Under the pieces are notes generated by a model. That model was not told where the DNA came from. It was given only the letters and a program-made list of their open reading frames with translations, and ran no database searches. A stretch of 64,000 nt of DNA from Bacteroidota bacterium (GTDB taxonomy: Bacteria > Bacteroidota > Bacteroidia > Bacteroidales > JACABE01). Each line of letters opens with the position of its first letter. Position 1 is the first letter of the stretch. The stretch lies in the NCBI GenBank assembly GCA_013377005.1, contig JACABE010000011.1, positions 1 through 64,000 on the forward strand. Reading direction: 5' to 3'. The position numbers and the translations under genes are program-made. Positions 33,533-42,208 of this stretch are shown here, in pieces.

Positions 33533-34660
33533 TTATTCAATTTTTTTAATATAGCATCTTCTACGAATGTGTTGACGCGGACTATAATCTTTCCAAATAT
33601 CAATGTTTTTATTATTTAATTCTAAAACAGGATTTTGAATAGTTTTTTGAACACCATTTTTTATATAGTTAGCCATTAGTTCATCAAACATTAGGGCATT
33701 TAAACCTTTATTTTGCCAATCGGGACGAATTGCTATCAGGTTCATATCTATAATAGTACATGTTTTTAATGCTCTTAATAAATGCCACCAGCCAAAAGGT
33801 AATAAACGACCATTTGCTTTTTTTGTAGCGATTGACAGCGATGGTAAGGTAATTCCAAATCCTAGTAATTCATTAGTTTCATCACTCATTACTAATGAAA
33901 TATATTTTGGATTAACGTATGGAATATATTGTTTTGTTAATGTATCAATCTGTCTCTGAGATAATGGAGCAAAACCGTAAAGAGGCATAAAACTCTGATT
34001 TAAAACATCAAAAATCTGAGGTGCTAATTTCATCAAATCCTTTTTTGTTTTAGTCTGCAAAGTGTGTACTTTATATCTTTTAGCCACCATTTCTGCAATT
34101 TTTCTCAATTTTTCTGGTTCTTCTTTTGGTACCTTGAATTCAAACTGCAGCCAGTCAATGTCTTTTTCAAAACCTAATTTGTCAATAATCTCCGGATAAT
34201 ATTCATGATTATAAATAGTAGCATAGGTTCCCAACTCATCAAAACCAAATACTAGCAAACCTTCACGATCCATATCAGTGAAACCTAAAGGTCCATGAAT
34301 TTCTGCCAAACCATTTTCTTTACCCCAAAGTTCGACACTATTCAATAAAGCTTTTGCAACGTTGATATCGTTAATAAAATCAATCCAACCGAATCTAACT
34401 CTTTTTTCTTTCCAACATTCATTAGCTCGATTGTTTATTATTCCACCTATTCTTCCTGCAAGTTCACCATCCTTATATGCCAGCCAGTAACGTGCATCAC
34501 AAAATTCAAAAGCTGGATTTTTGTCTTTAGACAAGGTCATTTTTTCATCCATATCTAAAGCAGGTACCCAAAAAGGATTATTCTTGTATAATTTATAAGG
34601 AAATCTGATAAATTTGTTCATATCAGAGCTATTCAAAACTTCTTTAATTTCAATTGCCAT
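33533..34660 (-). CDS. GNAT-superfamily-like protein (375 aa)
   Basis: A conserved Bacteroidota protein with acetyltransferase character. The N-terminus has the recurring pattern MNKFIRFPYKLYKNNPFWVP, LDMDEKMTLSKDKNPAF and YWLAYKDGELAGRIGGIIN, the last resembling the GNAT central strands. The C-terminal half has MNLIAIRPDWQNKGLNALMF, which matches the GNAT acetyl-CoA-binding motif A (R-x-x-x-x-K-G-x-G/N-x). The protein is therefore probably an N-acyltransferase of unknown acceptor, perhaps with two GNAT-like halves. It is a single gene with an AT-rich upstream region. Confidence 0.75.
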   Translation of the reverse strand: MAIEIKEVLNSSDMNKFIRFPYKLYKNNPFWVPALDMDEKMTLSKDKNPAFEFCDARYWLAYKDGELAGRIGGIINNRANECWKEKRVRFGWIDFINDINVAKALLNSVELWGKENGLAEIHGPLGFTDMDREGLLVFGFDELGTYATIYNHEYYPEIIDKLGFEKDIDWLQFEFKVPKEEPEKLRKIAEMVAKRYKVHTLQTKTKKDLMKLAPQIFDVLNQSFMPLYGFAPLSQRQIDTLTKQYIPYVNPKYISLVMSDETNELLGFGITLPSLSIATKKANGRLLPFGWWHLLRALKTCTIIDMNLIAIRPDWQNKGLNALMFDELMANYIKNGVQKTIQNPVLELNNKNIDIWKDYSPRQHIRRRCYIKKIE

Positions 34661-34768
34661 TTTAGATTTTTTTAATTAATTAAATATTTTAGGAAAACTA
34701 TACTCAAATTCTCAATTTTTAAGTAAAATTAATAAAAAGTATATTATTTATAATGAGCCTTGTTTAAA

Positions 34769-35005
34769 TTAATAATTACCACTTGTTCTTTTGTTCTTAA
34801 TTCGATAATTTTTTGATATAGGTATTACATTACGTCTAGCTCTCATACGATTTGAAGAACTTCTATTGTAATAAGAAGAGCTTCCTGTAGGTCTGCGACT
34901 TCGATATTTTCCACTTCTTGGAGCTTCACAGGACATCATCAGTAAAACGAAAATTATTGCAAACGAAAGCAAATATGTAAATCTGATATTTTTAAACTTA
35001 AGCAT
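34769..35005 (-). CDS. Small, highly basic lipoprotein
   Basis: A 78-residue predicted lipoprotein. Hydrophobic signal, then LLMMSC with the lipidation Cys at residue 26, followed by E. The ~52-residue mature part is very rich in Arg, Ser, Tyr and Asn (RSGKYRSRRPTGSSSYYNRS, then RMRARRNVIPISKNYRIKNK) with almost no hydrophobic residues. It is probably disordered or binds an acidic partner such as LPS or nucleic acid. It has its own spacing on both sides (108 and 190 bases). Family unknown. Confidence 0.7.
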   Translation of the reverse strand: MLKFKNIRFTYLLSFAIIFVLLMMSCEAPRSGKYRSRRPTGSSSYYNRSSSNRMRARRNVIPISKNYRIKNKRTSGNY

Positions 35006-35195
35006 AAATATTGGTTTTGGGTTTGCTTAAAACTTTTTTGCTAAATTATAAATAAAAATCTTTTGTCTGAAAAAAAATAAAATAATAATCTTTTACTTGC
35101 GTTAAATTTAGTTAAAAATCATCAGATTTCAAAAATAATATTCGTTCTTTGTAATGAATTTATTGCAATATCAAAACTTTAAGCTACAGCACTGT

Positions 35196-36086
35196 ATGAA
35201 ATTTACTATAATTAATATTATTTTTACTTCATTTTTATTTATCTATTGTTTTACATTGCAAGCTCAAGAAGATGGTTATAAAAAATTAGACCCTATATAC
35301 ATAATTGAAACTGCTAATGATAGCATTGATATAGCATCAAATTTTTATTCTTTTTATGATTCATTAGCTGTTTTTTTTGAAGATGATACGCTTTATAGCT
35401 CTTTTGATAATGAAATTATTCATTACCCAAAGGTTGATTTCTCTAATAAAACGGATACAACTATTTTGTTTTTAACTGATGCTTCTAAAAAGAGTTTTTA
35501 TGTAAATCCTCATAATGGTGAGGTTACATCTCGTTTTGGATTAAGACATAGACGCTACCATTATGGAACAGATATCAATCTTGAAACAGGAGATAGTGTT
35601 TTAAGTGCTTTTGATGGAAGAGTTAGAATTACTAAACTTAGTAGTTCATACGGGTATGTGATTGTAATACGCCATTTAAATGGCGTAGAGACCTTATATG
35701 CACATCTATCTCAAATAAATGTAACAAATGATCAATTGGTTAAAGCAGGAGAATTAATAGGGTTAGGTGGTAACACAGGTCATTCTCATGGTAGTCACCT
35801 TCATTTTGAAATAAGATATTTAGGTGCTCCAATTAATCCAGAAGATATTATTGATTTTGGAAAAGGACAATTAATTTCTGATAAACTTTTTTTAACAGCT
35901 TATCATTTTAGATATCAAAGAGAAATTGCTAAACTAAAAGAAGCTTGTTTCCATAAAGTTAAAAGTGGCGAGTCTTTGGGCTCAATAGCAAGAAAATATC
36001 ACACTACCACAAAAACCCTAAGAAAATTAAATCGCTTAAAAACATCTTCATTAATTAGAACTGGTGTGAAAATAAGAGTGAGATAG
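35196..36086 (+). CDS. M23 metallopeptidase with C-terminal LysM domain
   Basis: Likely cleaves peptidoglycan cross-bridges in the periplasm. A signal peptide covers residues 1-23 (FTIINIIFTSFLFIYCF ... QAQ). The M23 (LytM) domain has the zinc ligands in HYGTDINL (H-x3-D) and in HGSHLHFEIRY (H-x-H), with YVIVIRHLNGVETLYAHLS between them. A C-terminal LysM domain (FHKVKSGESLGSIARKYHTT ... LRKLNRLKTSSLIRTG) binds glycan. All metal ligands are present, so it is probably active rather than a regulatory EnvC type. ATG 35196 is chosen because it directly precedes the signal peptide; 35154 is an upstream alternative. Confidence 0.93.
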   Translation: MKFTIINIIFTSFLFIYCFTLQAQEDGYKKLDPIYIIETANDSIDIASNFYSFYDSLAVFFEDDTLYSSFDNEIIHYPKVDFSNKTDTTILFLTDASKKSFYVNPHNGEVTSRFGLRHRRYHYGTDINLETGDSVLSAFDGRVRITKLSSSYGYVIVIRHLNGVETLYAHLSQINVTNDQLVKAGELIGLGGNTGHSHGSHLHFEIRYLGAPINPEDIIDFGKGQLISDKLFLTAYHFRYQREIAKLKEACFHKVKSGESLGSIARKYHTTTKTLRKLNRLKTSSLIRTGVKIRVR

Positions 36087-36126
36087 TTAAATTTAATAGT
36101 GCCTCTTAATTTCAAAAAATCTGTTT

Positions 36127-37095
36127 TTATTTCGGTGTGTATAAATTATGTTCAGGTTCTCTTTTAGAACGATCTATACTAGAAGGCTTTGAATGATTAC
36201 GTGCATCAACATCCTCAATAAAATCCCATTTTCCATTTTCATAAATAAATGCATCGTATATGTTAGTTTCAGGAACATAAAATTGTTTTTGGCCTTCTAA
36301 AGATGGACTTAAAGGAACCAATCTATCAAAAAGTATCATTGAGCTTTTTATACTTACCATCTCAAATCTTTTGCCATTTTTAGGTTTCTTAAATCTTACT
36401 TTTTCTTGATATTCTTGATTGTCATATTTCAAATTCATAATTGCCTTTGCCGAATATTCAAAAATAATACGCTTTGGTTTATCTTTTCCTCTTTTAAAAA
36501 TGCTAGCACCAAAAATTGGCTTATTTCCGGCACGAAAACTTAGAACTTCTATTAATTTCTTAAATGACATACCATTATTGCCATTCCATCCGAGTAAAGT
36601 ATAGTAATCAACATCCTTATTCTGAGTATGAATTATTTTATAATACAATGCTCCATACCAATTATTTGCATCAAGAATTTGAAGTTCAGGAGCAATAATA
36701 TCATTTGATTTATCAGTTAATTTTAAAATATCGTATTTCTTTTTATTTTCATTATACAATTGAATAAATGCATAATAATCAAATGTCCCATCTAATTTTG
36801 CAATTACCCAATTAAATAATTTAAATCTTTTATCAGGAGAAATTAATCGTGCAATGGTTTTGATTGAATCAAAAGGATAATCAAATGACTTTTTTTTGTT
36901 AAGAGCATCTTCCAATAATTCTATAAATTTTTCATTGGCTTCAAATTTAACTCTTTCATTTTCACCATTTCGCATAATGTCCCCTAAAAGTGCAAGAGAA
37001 TCTTCGTATTCACCAAAAGTTTCTCTCCCTTGCGAAAACGATAGTTTAGCAAAAATAGTAGTAATAATAATTATAATTAAAATGCTCTTTTTCAA
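36127..37095 (-). CDS. Conserved exported protein of unknown function
   Basis: A 322-residue protein with a clear signal peptide at residues 1-21 (SILIIIIITTIFAKLSFS). The start is a TTG codon, supported by the signal peptide beginning there (MKKS) and by the lack of a nearby ATG. The mature part has a helical N-terminal region and a beta-rich remainder: RLISPDKRFKLFNWVIAKLD, YYTLLGWNGNNGMSFKKLIE and RGKDKPKRIIFEYSAKA. These recur, as I recall, in hypothetical proteins of Bacteroidales; no catalytic motif was seen. It is convergent with the M23 gene, with a 40-base gap. Confidence 0.75.
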   Translation of the reverse strand: MKKSILIIIIITTIFAKLSFSQGRETFGEYEDSLALLGDIMRNGENERVKFEANEKFIELLEDALNKKKSFDYPFDSIKTIARLISPDKRFKLFNWVIAKLDGTFDYYAFIQLYNENKKKYDILKLTDKSNDIIAPELQILDANNWYGALYYKIIHTQNKDVDYYTLLGWNGNNGMSFKKLIEVLSFRAGNKPIFGASIFKRGKDKPKRIIFEYSAKAIMNLKYDNQEYQEKVRFKKPKNGKRFEMVSIKSSMILFDRLVPLSPSLEGQKQFYVPETNIYDAFIYENGKWDFIEDVDARNHSKPSSIDRSKREPEHNLYTPK

Positions 37096-37203
37096 TATTT
37101 TTAAATTATTATTTTACAAACTCTAAAACGATGAATTATTATATTTATTTTAGCAAACTTTTACAAAGATAATAAAACAATTTATTAAACAATTATCAGC
37201 AGC

Positions 37204-38253
37204 ATGAATCTAACAAAAAGAATAGAGGTATTTGGGAAACTTTCAGATTACTTAATTAATTTTCAGATAAATAATATATCAACTAATGATAATCTTAAAA
37301 ATGCAATTAATTTAGCTTCGCTGCATAATCGTTGGTTTACCATTGATAACATTTTCTATGCTATTTCATCAATAGCTAAAAGTATTGAAAAACAATCTGT
37401 TGAAGATTGGATTAAAAATTACGACTATCCTGAAAATGTTGAAAATATTCAAAAAATTGCTGTAATAATGGCAGGGAATTTACCTTTAGTGGGATTTTTT
37501 GATTTCTTTTATGTATTATTATCAGGAAACCATGTAATCGCAAAATTATCTTCTGACGATAAATATTTATTACCTGCAATTGTAGATAAACTTATAGAAT
37601 TTGATGCTGAATTTGCTGAATTAATTACTTTTACAGAAAGTAAACTTATAAATTTTGATGCAGTTATTGCAACCGGAAGTAATAATACTGCAAGATACTT
37701 TGAATATTATTTTGGGAAATATCCTCATATAATTAGAAAAAACAGAAATGGAGTTGCTGTTCTTTCAGGAAATGAAAGCAATAAAGAGTTAACAGCTCTT
37801 GGCAATGATATTACCAGATATTTTGGTATGGGCTGTCGAAATGTATCAAAATTATATTTACCAAAAGACTATAACTTTAACAATATGCTTGAGCTACTAT
37901 CAGAATTCAAGCATATTCTTGATAGTTCAAAATATTACAATAATTATGAATACTATAAATCTATCTATCTCATTAATTTGTTACCATTTTATGATAATGG
38001 ATCTGTTATTCTAAAAGAAGAAAAATTAATATCTTCTCCTATCTCTGTCATTTATTATGAGTTTTATGATAGTATTGAAGTTTTAAATGAGTATTTAGTT
38101 CTGAATAAAGACCAAATTCAATGTATTGTATCTAATAATACTATGATATCCAATGCTATTTCGTTTGGTAATGCTCAAACACCTGGTTTGATGGATTATG
38201 CTGATGGCGTTGATGTAATGGATTTTTTGTTGACTTTAAATAAGGATAAATAA
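37204..38253 (+). CDS. LuxC-like acyl-CoA reductase
   Basis: An aldehyde-dehydrogenase-fold reductase similar to LuxC, converting acyl-CoA or acyl-protein to aldehyde with NAD(P)H. Typical elements are IAVIMAGNLPLVGFFDFFYV, the nucleotide-pocket region VIAKLSSDDKYLLPAIVDKL, VIATGSNNTARYFEYYFGKY, and the catalytic Cys in YFGMGCRNVSKLYLP. The 349-residue length is shorter than LuxC of luminous bacteria but normal for the Bacteroidota homologues. No luxD/E/A/B genes are near, so the role is probably in lipid or aldehyde metabolism rather than light. Confidence 0.88.
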   Translation: MNLTKRIEVFGKLSDYLINFQINNISTNDNLKNAINLASLHNRWFTIDNIFYAISSIAKSIEKQSVEDWIKNYDYPENVENIQKIAVIMAGNLPLVGFFDFFYVLLSGNHVIAKLSSDDKYLLPAIVDKLIEFDAEFAELITFTESKLINFDAVIATGSNNTARYFEYYFGKYPHIIRKNRNGVAVLSGNESNKELTALGNDITRYFGMGCRNVSKLYLPKDYNFNNMLELLSEFKHILDSSKYYNNYEYYKSIYLINLLPFYDNGSVILKEEKLISSPISVIYYEFYDSIEVLNEYLVLNKDQIQCIVSNNTMISNAISFGNAQTPGLMDYADGVDVMDFLLTLNKDK

Positions 38254-38261
38254 TTGTAAAC

Positions 38262-39476
38262 CTATTCAAAATCAGGGTACAATAAATATTTTTTACGTAT
38301 TGTTTTAAATTTTATTAAATCAGCTTGCCAACTTTTTCTAATTTCTTCTTCCGTTTTCCCTGCAATGATTTGCTTTCTAAGCATATCTGTGCCTGCTAAT
38401 TTATCGAAAAATGGAGTAAAAAACTCACTTTTTTCTGAAATTCGCTTGTATAAATCTATTAGCCAAAATAAATTTAGTTTTCTATTGTTTTTAAGAATAT
38501 TTATTGAATAGTCACTTAAATCATAACCACAGCATAGTTTATTCTTAAATGGAGGCTCAGTACTCATCCCTTTAATTGAAGTAGGAATAAAAGTAAATAA
38601 GCAACTATCTAGTTTAGGATGACCTAATATTTGAAAAGGTTTCATAGTTCCTCTACCAACACTTACTACTGTTCCTTCAAATAAACACAAAGTTGGATAT
38701 AAATATATAGCACTCATATTTAATAAATTAGGAGAAGGTTTTATGTGGAGGTTGTAAAAATCTGAATGCTTGTAATTACTTACTGTAATAATTTTTAATT
38801 TGCATTGAATTCCGTTTTTGAGCCATTTTTCGCCATTAATCATACTTGCATATTCACCTATAGTCATGCCATGTACAATAGGAACTGCATGCATACCAAC
38901 AAAAGAAGAAAACTTCATATCTAACACAGGACCATCTATATAATATCCATTTGGATTTGGACGATCCAACAATAACAATTGAATTTTATTTTTAGCACAA
39001 GCTTCCATTACATAGTGCAAGGTGGATATATAGGTGTAAAATCTTGCTCCAACGTCTTGTATATCAAATATAATTGCATCTATTCCCTCTAAATCAACTT
39101 TTTTAGGAATTTTATTTTTACCATATAATGATATTACTGGCAAATTTGTCTTTTTATCAAATGTATTTTGTACAATTTCTCCTGCTTCAGAGTCCCCTCT
39201 AAAACCATGTTCAGGACAAAAAACTTTTTTGATACGAATACCTAAGCTTAATAGACTGTCAACTAAATGTGTAGAGTTAATAACAGAAGTTTGATTGGCA
39301 ACAACAGCAATATTTTTATTTTTTAAGAACATTAAATATTTATCAGTCAATTCTGCTGCTGTTTTAATATTTGAATTTTCTATTTGTTTCGTAACAGGAA
39401 TATATTCTTGAGCTTCAACAATAAATACTGAAAATAAGAGTAAAATAATGATAATTTTGGAGTTTAAAAATGCCAT
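38262..39476 (-). CDS. DUF1343 family exo-beta-N-acetylmuramidase (NamZ-like)
   Basis: Likely removes terminal MurNAc from muropeptides during cell-wall recycling. A signal peptide sits at residues 1-22 (FLNSKIIIILLLFSVFIVEA). Family features are NIAVVANQTSVINSTHLVDS, FCPEHGFRGDSEAGE, DIQDVGARFYTYISTLHYVM, LLLDRPNPNGYYIDGPVLD and VSVGRGTMKPFQILGHP. Length (404) is normal. The start is the ATG at 39476; a TTG at 39509 would put 11 residues before the signal peptide. It is divergent from the FtsX-like permease and close to the LuxC-like gene (convergent). Confidence 0.92.
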   Translation of the reverse strand: MAFLNSKIIIILLLFSVFIVEAQEYIPVTKQIENSNIKTAAELTDKYLMFLKNKNIAVVANQTSVINSTHLVDSLLSLGIRIKKVFCPEHGFRGDSEAGEIVQNTFDKKTNLPVISLYGKNKIPKKVDLEGIDAIIFDIQDVGARFYTYISTLHYVMEACAKNKIQLLLLDRPNPNGYYIDGPVLDMKFSSFVGMHAVPIVHGMTIGEYASMINGEKWLKNGIQCKLKIITVSNYKHSDFYNLHIKPSPNLLNMSAIYLYPTLCLFEGTVVSVGRGTMKPFQILGHPKLDSCLFTFIPTSIKGMSTEPPFKNKLCCGYDLSDYSINILKNNRKLNLFWLIDLYKRISEKSEFFTPFFDKLAGTDMLRKQIIAGKTEEEIRKSWQADLIKFKTIRKKYLLYPDFE

Positions 39477-39605
39477 TTTAATAAGTTTTAAATAGTATTT
39501 TATTGACAATTTTTCTATTTATTAAGTTGCCTTTAAAGGCAATTTAATTTGTAATAATTTATATATCATTCATTATCAATTCGCAAATTTTTCTTTAGTT
39601 ACAAC

Positions 39606-39638
39606 TTTGCCCTATAAGAAAAAAAATATGTAGATTTG
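39606..39638 (+). promoter_or_regulatory. Consensus Bacteroidetes promoter (TTTG-N21-TAGATTTG)
   Basis: TTTG at 39606-39609 and TAGATTTG at 39631-39638 are 21 bases apart, matching the primary sigma consensus. The predicted start near 39645 leaves a leader of only ~15 bases before the TTG start codon at 39661. Confidence 0.62.
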
Positions 39639-39660
39639 TAAAATTATAAAAAAATCACCA

Positions 39661-40881
39661 TTGAACTTAGAAACTTTTATAGCAAAGCGATTTTTAATCA
39701 AAAATAAGAAAAATATTTCACAACCTATCATTCGAGTAGCTATTATAGGTATTGCTTTGGGGATAGCTGTTATGATTATTGCAGTTGCTACTGTTACGGG
39801 ATTTCAACAAAAGATTACTGAAAAAGTCATTGGTTTTGGAGGACATATCCAAATAGGAAATTTCGATTTGAATAATTCATATGAATCTCTTCCTATTGAA
39901 AAAAATAAAATGCTGGAAAATGAATTAAAGAGAATAAATGGCATATCACATATACAAGTTTTTGCAAATAAAGCTGGTATGATTAAAACGGATGAGCAAA
40001 TTCAAGGGTTTATATTAAAAGGTGTGGGGAGCGATTTTGATTGGTCTTTTATGAAAAAGAATATCGTTCAAGGTCAAATTATTCAGATTAATAATATTGA
40101 AAAAACAAATGATGTAATTATTTCCAAGTATTTAGCTGATAAGTTAAAGCTAAAGTTGAATGACAAATTAAAAACTTATTTTATTGGCGATGATGGTTTA
40201 CGTGGCAGGCCTTTTTTAATAAAAGGCATTTACGAAACTGGTTTAGAGGAATTTGACAAGAAATTTGTTTTTGCAGATATAGCTCACATACAAAAGCTCA
40301 ATAAATGGGATGTAAATAAAATAGATGGATATGAAGTTTTGATCAAAGATTTTGACCAATTAGATAAAATTAGTAACGAAGTTTATCAAGCAATTGGTTA
40401 TAACCTTAATGCCAAAAATATTAAAGAACTCCATCCTGAAATATTTGATTGGTTAGGTCTTACTAATATGAATGTTATTGTAATTATTGTGATTATTTCT
40501 CTCGTTTCATCTGTGACCATGATTTCTACATTACTTATTCTTATTCTTGAAAAAACAAATTTAATCGGAATCCTAAAAGCATTGGGTGCCAATAACCTGA
40601 ATATTCGTAAAATATTTATATATAATGTTTTGTATATTACTTTTCAAGGAATGCTTTTGGGGAATTTTGTTGCATTAACATTAGGTTTAGTGCAACAAAA
40701 ATTCGGCATAATGAAACTTGATCAGGCTTCTTATTATGTAAAAACTGTTCCCATTGCTCTCAATTTATGGCATATTCTTTTAATCAATTTAGGGAGTATT
40801 TCCGTTTGTATATTAGCATTGCTTATTCCTTCGTATATTGTTTCTAAGATTACTGTGGTAAAAGCGATACGATTTAATTAA
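39661..40881 (+). CDS. FtsX/LolC-like ABC permease subunit
   Basis: Inner-membrane permease of the MacB/FtsX superfamily, most like LolC/LolE, which extract lipoproteins from the inner membrane. One N-terminal TM helix (IIRVAIIGIALGIAVMIIAV) is followed by a large periplasmic domain (~residues 45-265), then three C-terminal TM helices (VIVIIVIISLVSSVTMISTL, VLYITFQGMLLGNFVALTLG and LLINLGSISVCILALLIPSY). LIGILKALGANNLNIRKIF is the conserved coupling segment. The start codon is TTG, supported by the MNLETFIAKRF opening and a promoter just upstream. No LolD-type ATPase is adjacent. Confidence 0.9.
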   Translation: MNLETFIAKRFLIKNKKNISQPIIRVAIIGIALGIAVMIIAVATVTGFQQKITEKVIGFGGHIQIGNFDLNNSYESLPIEKNKMLENELKRINGISHIQVFANKAGMIKTDEQIQGFILKGVGSDFDWSFMKKNIVQGQIIQINNIEKTNDVIISKYLADKLKLKLNDKLKTYFIGDDGLRGRPFLIKGIYETGLEEFDKKFVFADIAHIQKLNKWDVNKIDGYEVLIKDFDQLDKISNEVYQAIGYNLNAKNIKELHPEIFDWLGLTNMNVIVIIVIISLVSSVTMISTLLILILEKTNLIGILKALGANNLNIRKIFIYNVLYITFQGMLLGNFVALTLGLVQQKFGIMKLDQASYYVKTVPIALNLWHILLINLGSISVCILALLIPSYIVSKITVVKAIRFN

Positions 40882-40910
40882 GATTTTGATAATTTGGAAA
40901 AATAAATATT

Positions 40911-41202
40911 ATGAAGATAGGATATCTTTTTTTATTAGCCAGTTTAATGCAAGTATCAAGAGTTTTATCTCATTGCAACCTTTTATTAAAAGTTGATAAT
41001 AAAAAATCAGTTAATTTCTTTTTTTTTCGACGATGTATCAACTTTTGCTTTATTAGCTTTTATGTTTTATCTTATTCCTTTAAAGCAGAAAAAATATCCT
41101 AAATTTGAGAAAAATGTGAAAATAATTAATTTATTACTTTATTTAACATATTTTTTTAGTGCTATTTTTATTGTTGGGTTAAAATTAGGATATTCTAAAT
41201 AG
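40911..41202 (+). pseudogene. Small membrane protein gene with a probable frameshift in a T9 run
   Basis: The first frame opens at ATG 40911 with a hydrophobic start (IGYLFLLASLMQV) and runs through KVDNKKSVNFFF. After a run of nine T (41019-41027) the sense continues one frame over as DDVSTFALLAFMFYLIPLKQ, then IINLLLYLTYFFSAIFIVGL and GYSK, stop at 41202. Removing one T would join them into a ~97-residue protein with about three TM segments. This may be a true frameshift, a phase-variable homopolymer or a sequencing error. It starts 30 bases after the FtsX-like gene and so is likely in its transcript. Confidence 0.5.
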
Positions 41203-41248
41203 AAAAATAAATATTATCATATAAATAAAATTAAATCAATAGATTAAA

Positions 41249-42193
41249 ATGTTTTTTCAGCTAAAAGATATCCTCAAAACAGCTTTGCCTTCGGCATTTA
41301 AAACGGTAAGATGGTTGCTTAGTTTAATGATTCCTATTTCGCTATTGGTTACTTTGCTTCAATACTATGGCATTATTAGCTTAGCTGCTAATTTACTGAA
41401 TCCTTTGTTTTATTATCTTGGTTTATCAGGTCAATGTGCTTTTGTATTTTTAACCAGTATTTTTCTGAATATTTATTCAGCTATTGCAGTAATTTCAAGT
41501 CTTTCACTTTCAATGCGGGAAATTACTATTGTTGCATTGATGTGTTTGATTTCGCACAATATGATTATAGAAACTATTATTCAAAGCAAAACGGGTTCAT
41601 CTGGATTAAAAATGGTATTTATTAGGCTGCTTTCAAGTATTTTTGGTGCTTTGGTTTTAAATTATTTATTACCTGCCGAAAGTATGAAAGCTTTTACAGT
41701 TCAAGTCATTCAAAATCAACATGCAGGTTTGTTATTGGTTATTAAGGATTGGGGAATTAAAATGTTTTTTCTGGCACTAAAGGTAGTTTTGTTTGTTTCT
41801 GCATTGATGATTCTGCAAAAGGTATTAGAAAAGTCAGGGATTATCGAAATCATTTCAAAAGTTCTTTCTCCTCTGCTAAAAATAATGGGATTACCCATTA
41901 AAACATCATTTTTGTGGATAGTAGCAAATGTATTGGGCTTGGCTTATGGCTCAGCAATTATGATAGATGAGTTAGAAAAAGGCAAACTCAGCAAAGAGGA
42001 AAATAATTTACTTAATCATCATGTAGCTGTTTCTCATTCTTTGTTAGAAGACACTTTGCTATTTATGACGATTGGTGTATCAGCCTTTTGGATTACGGTT
42101 CCTCGTATATTGATGGCTATTTTTGTAGTGTGGATGTATAAATTCTGGCAGAAATTAGAAATTAAAAATTTAGCAATACTTCTTCTTCTTTAA
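41249..42193 (+). CDS. Nucleoside-recognition (Gate) domain membrane protein
   Basis: A multispanning inner-membrane protein with two Gate/nucleoside-recognition-type halves, like SpmA/SpmB or YjiH proteins. Helical spans lie near residues 23-45, 55-80, 88-110, 125-145, 170-195, 225-245 and 280-305. The halves begin LKTALPSAFKTVRWLLSLMI and WGIKMFFLALKVVLFVSALM. GLAYGSAIMIDELEKGKLS and DTLLFMTIGVSAFWITVPRI are conserved second-half elements. Transport of nucleosides or other small molecules is suggested for some relatives, but the substrate is not known. Probably in the permease transcript. Confidence 0.85.
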   Translation: MFFQLKDILKTALPSAFKTVRWLLSLMIPISLLVTLLQYYGIISLAANLLNPLFYYLGLSGQCAFVFLTSIFLNIYSAIAVISSLSLSMREITIVALMCLISHNMIIETIIQSKTGSSGLKMVFIRLLSSIFGALVLNYLLPAESMKAFTVQVIQNQHAGLLLVIKDWGIKMFFLALKVVLFVSALMILQKVLEKSGIIEIISKVLSPLLKIMGLPIKTSFLWIVANVLGLAYGSAIMIDELEKGKLSKEENNLLNHHVAVSHSLLEDTLLFMTIGVSAFWITVPRILMAIFVVWMYKFWQKLEIKNLAILLLL

Positions 42194-42208
42194 TCTTAAA
42201 GACTTCAT

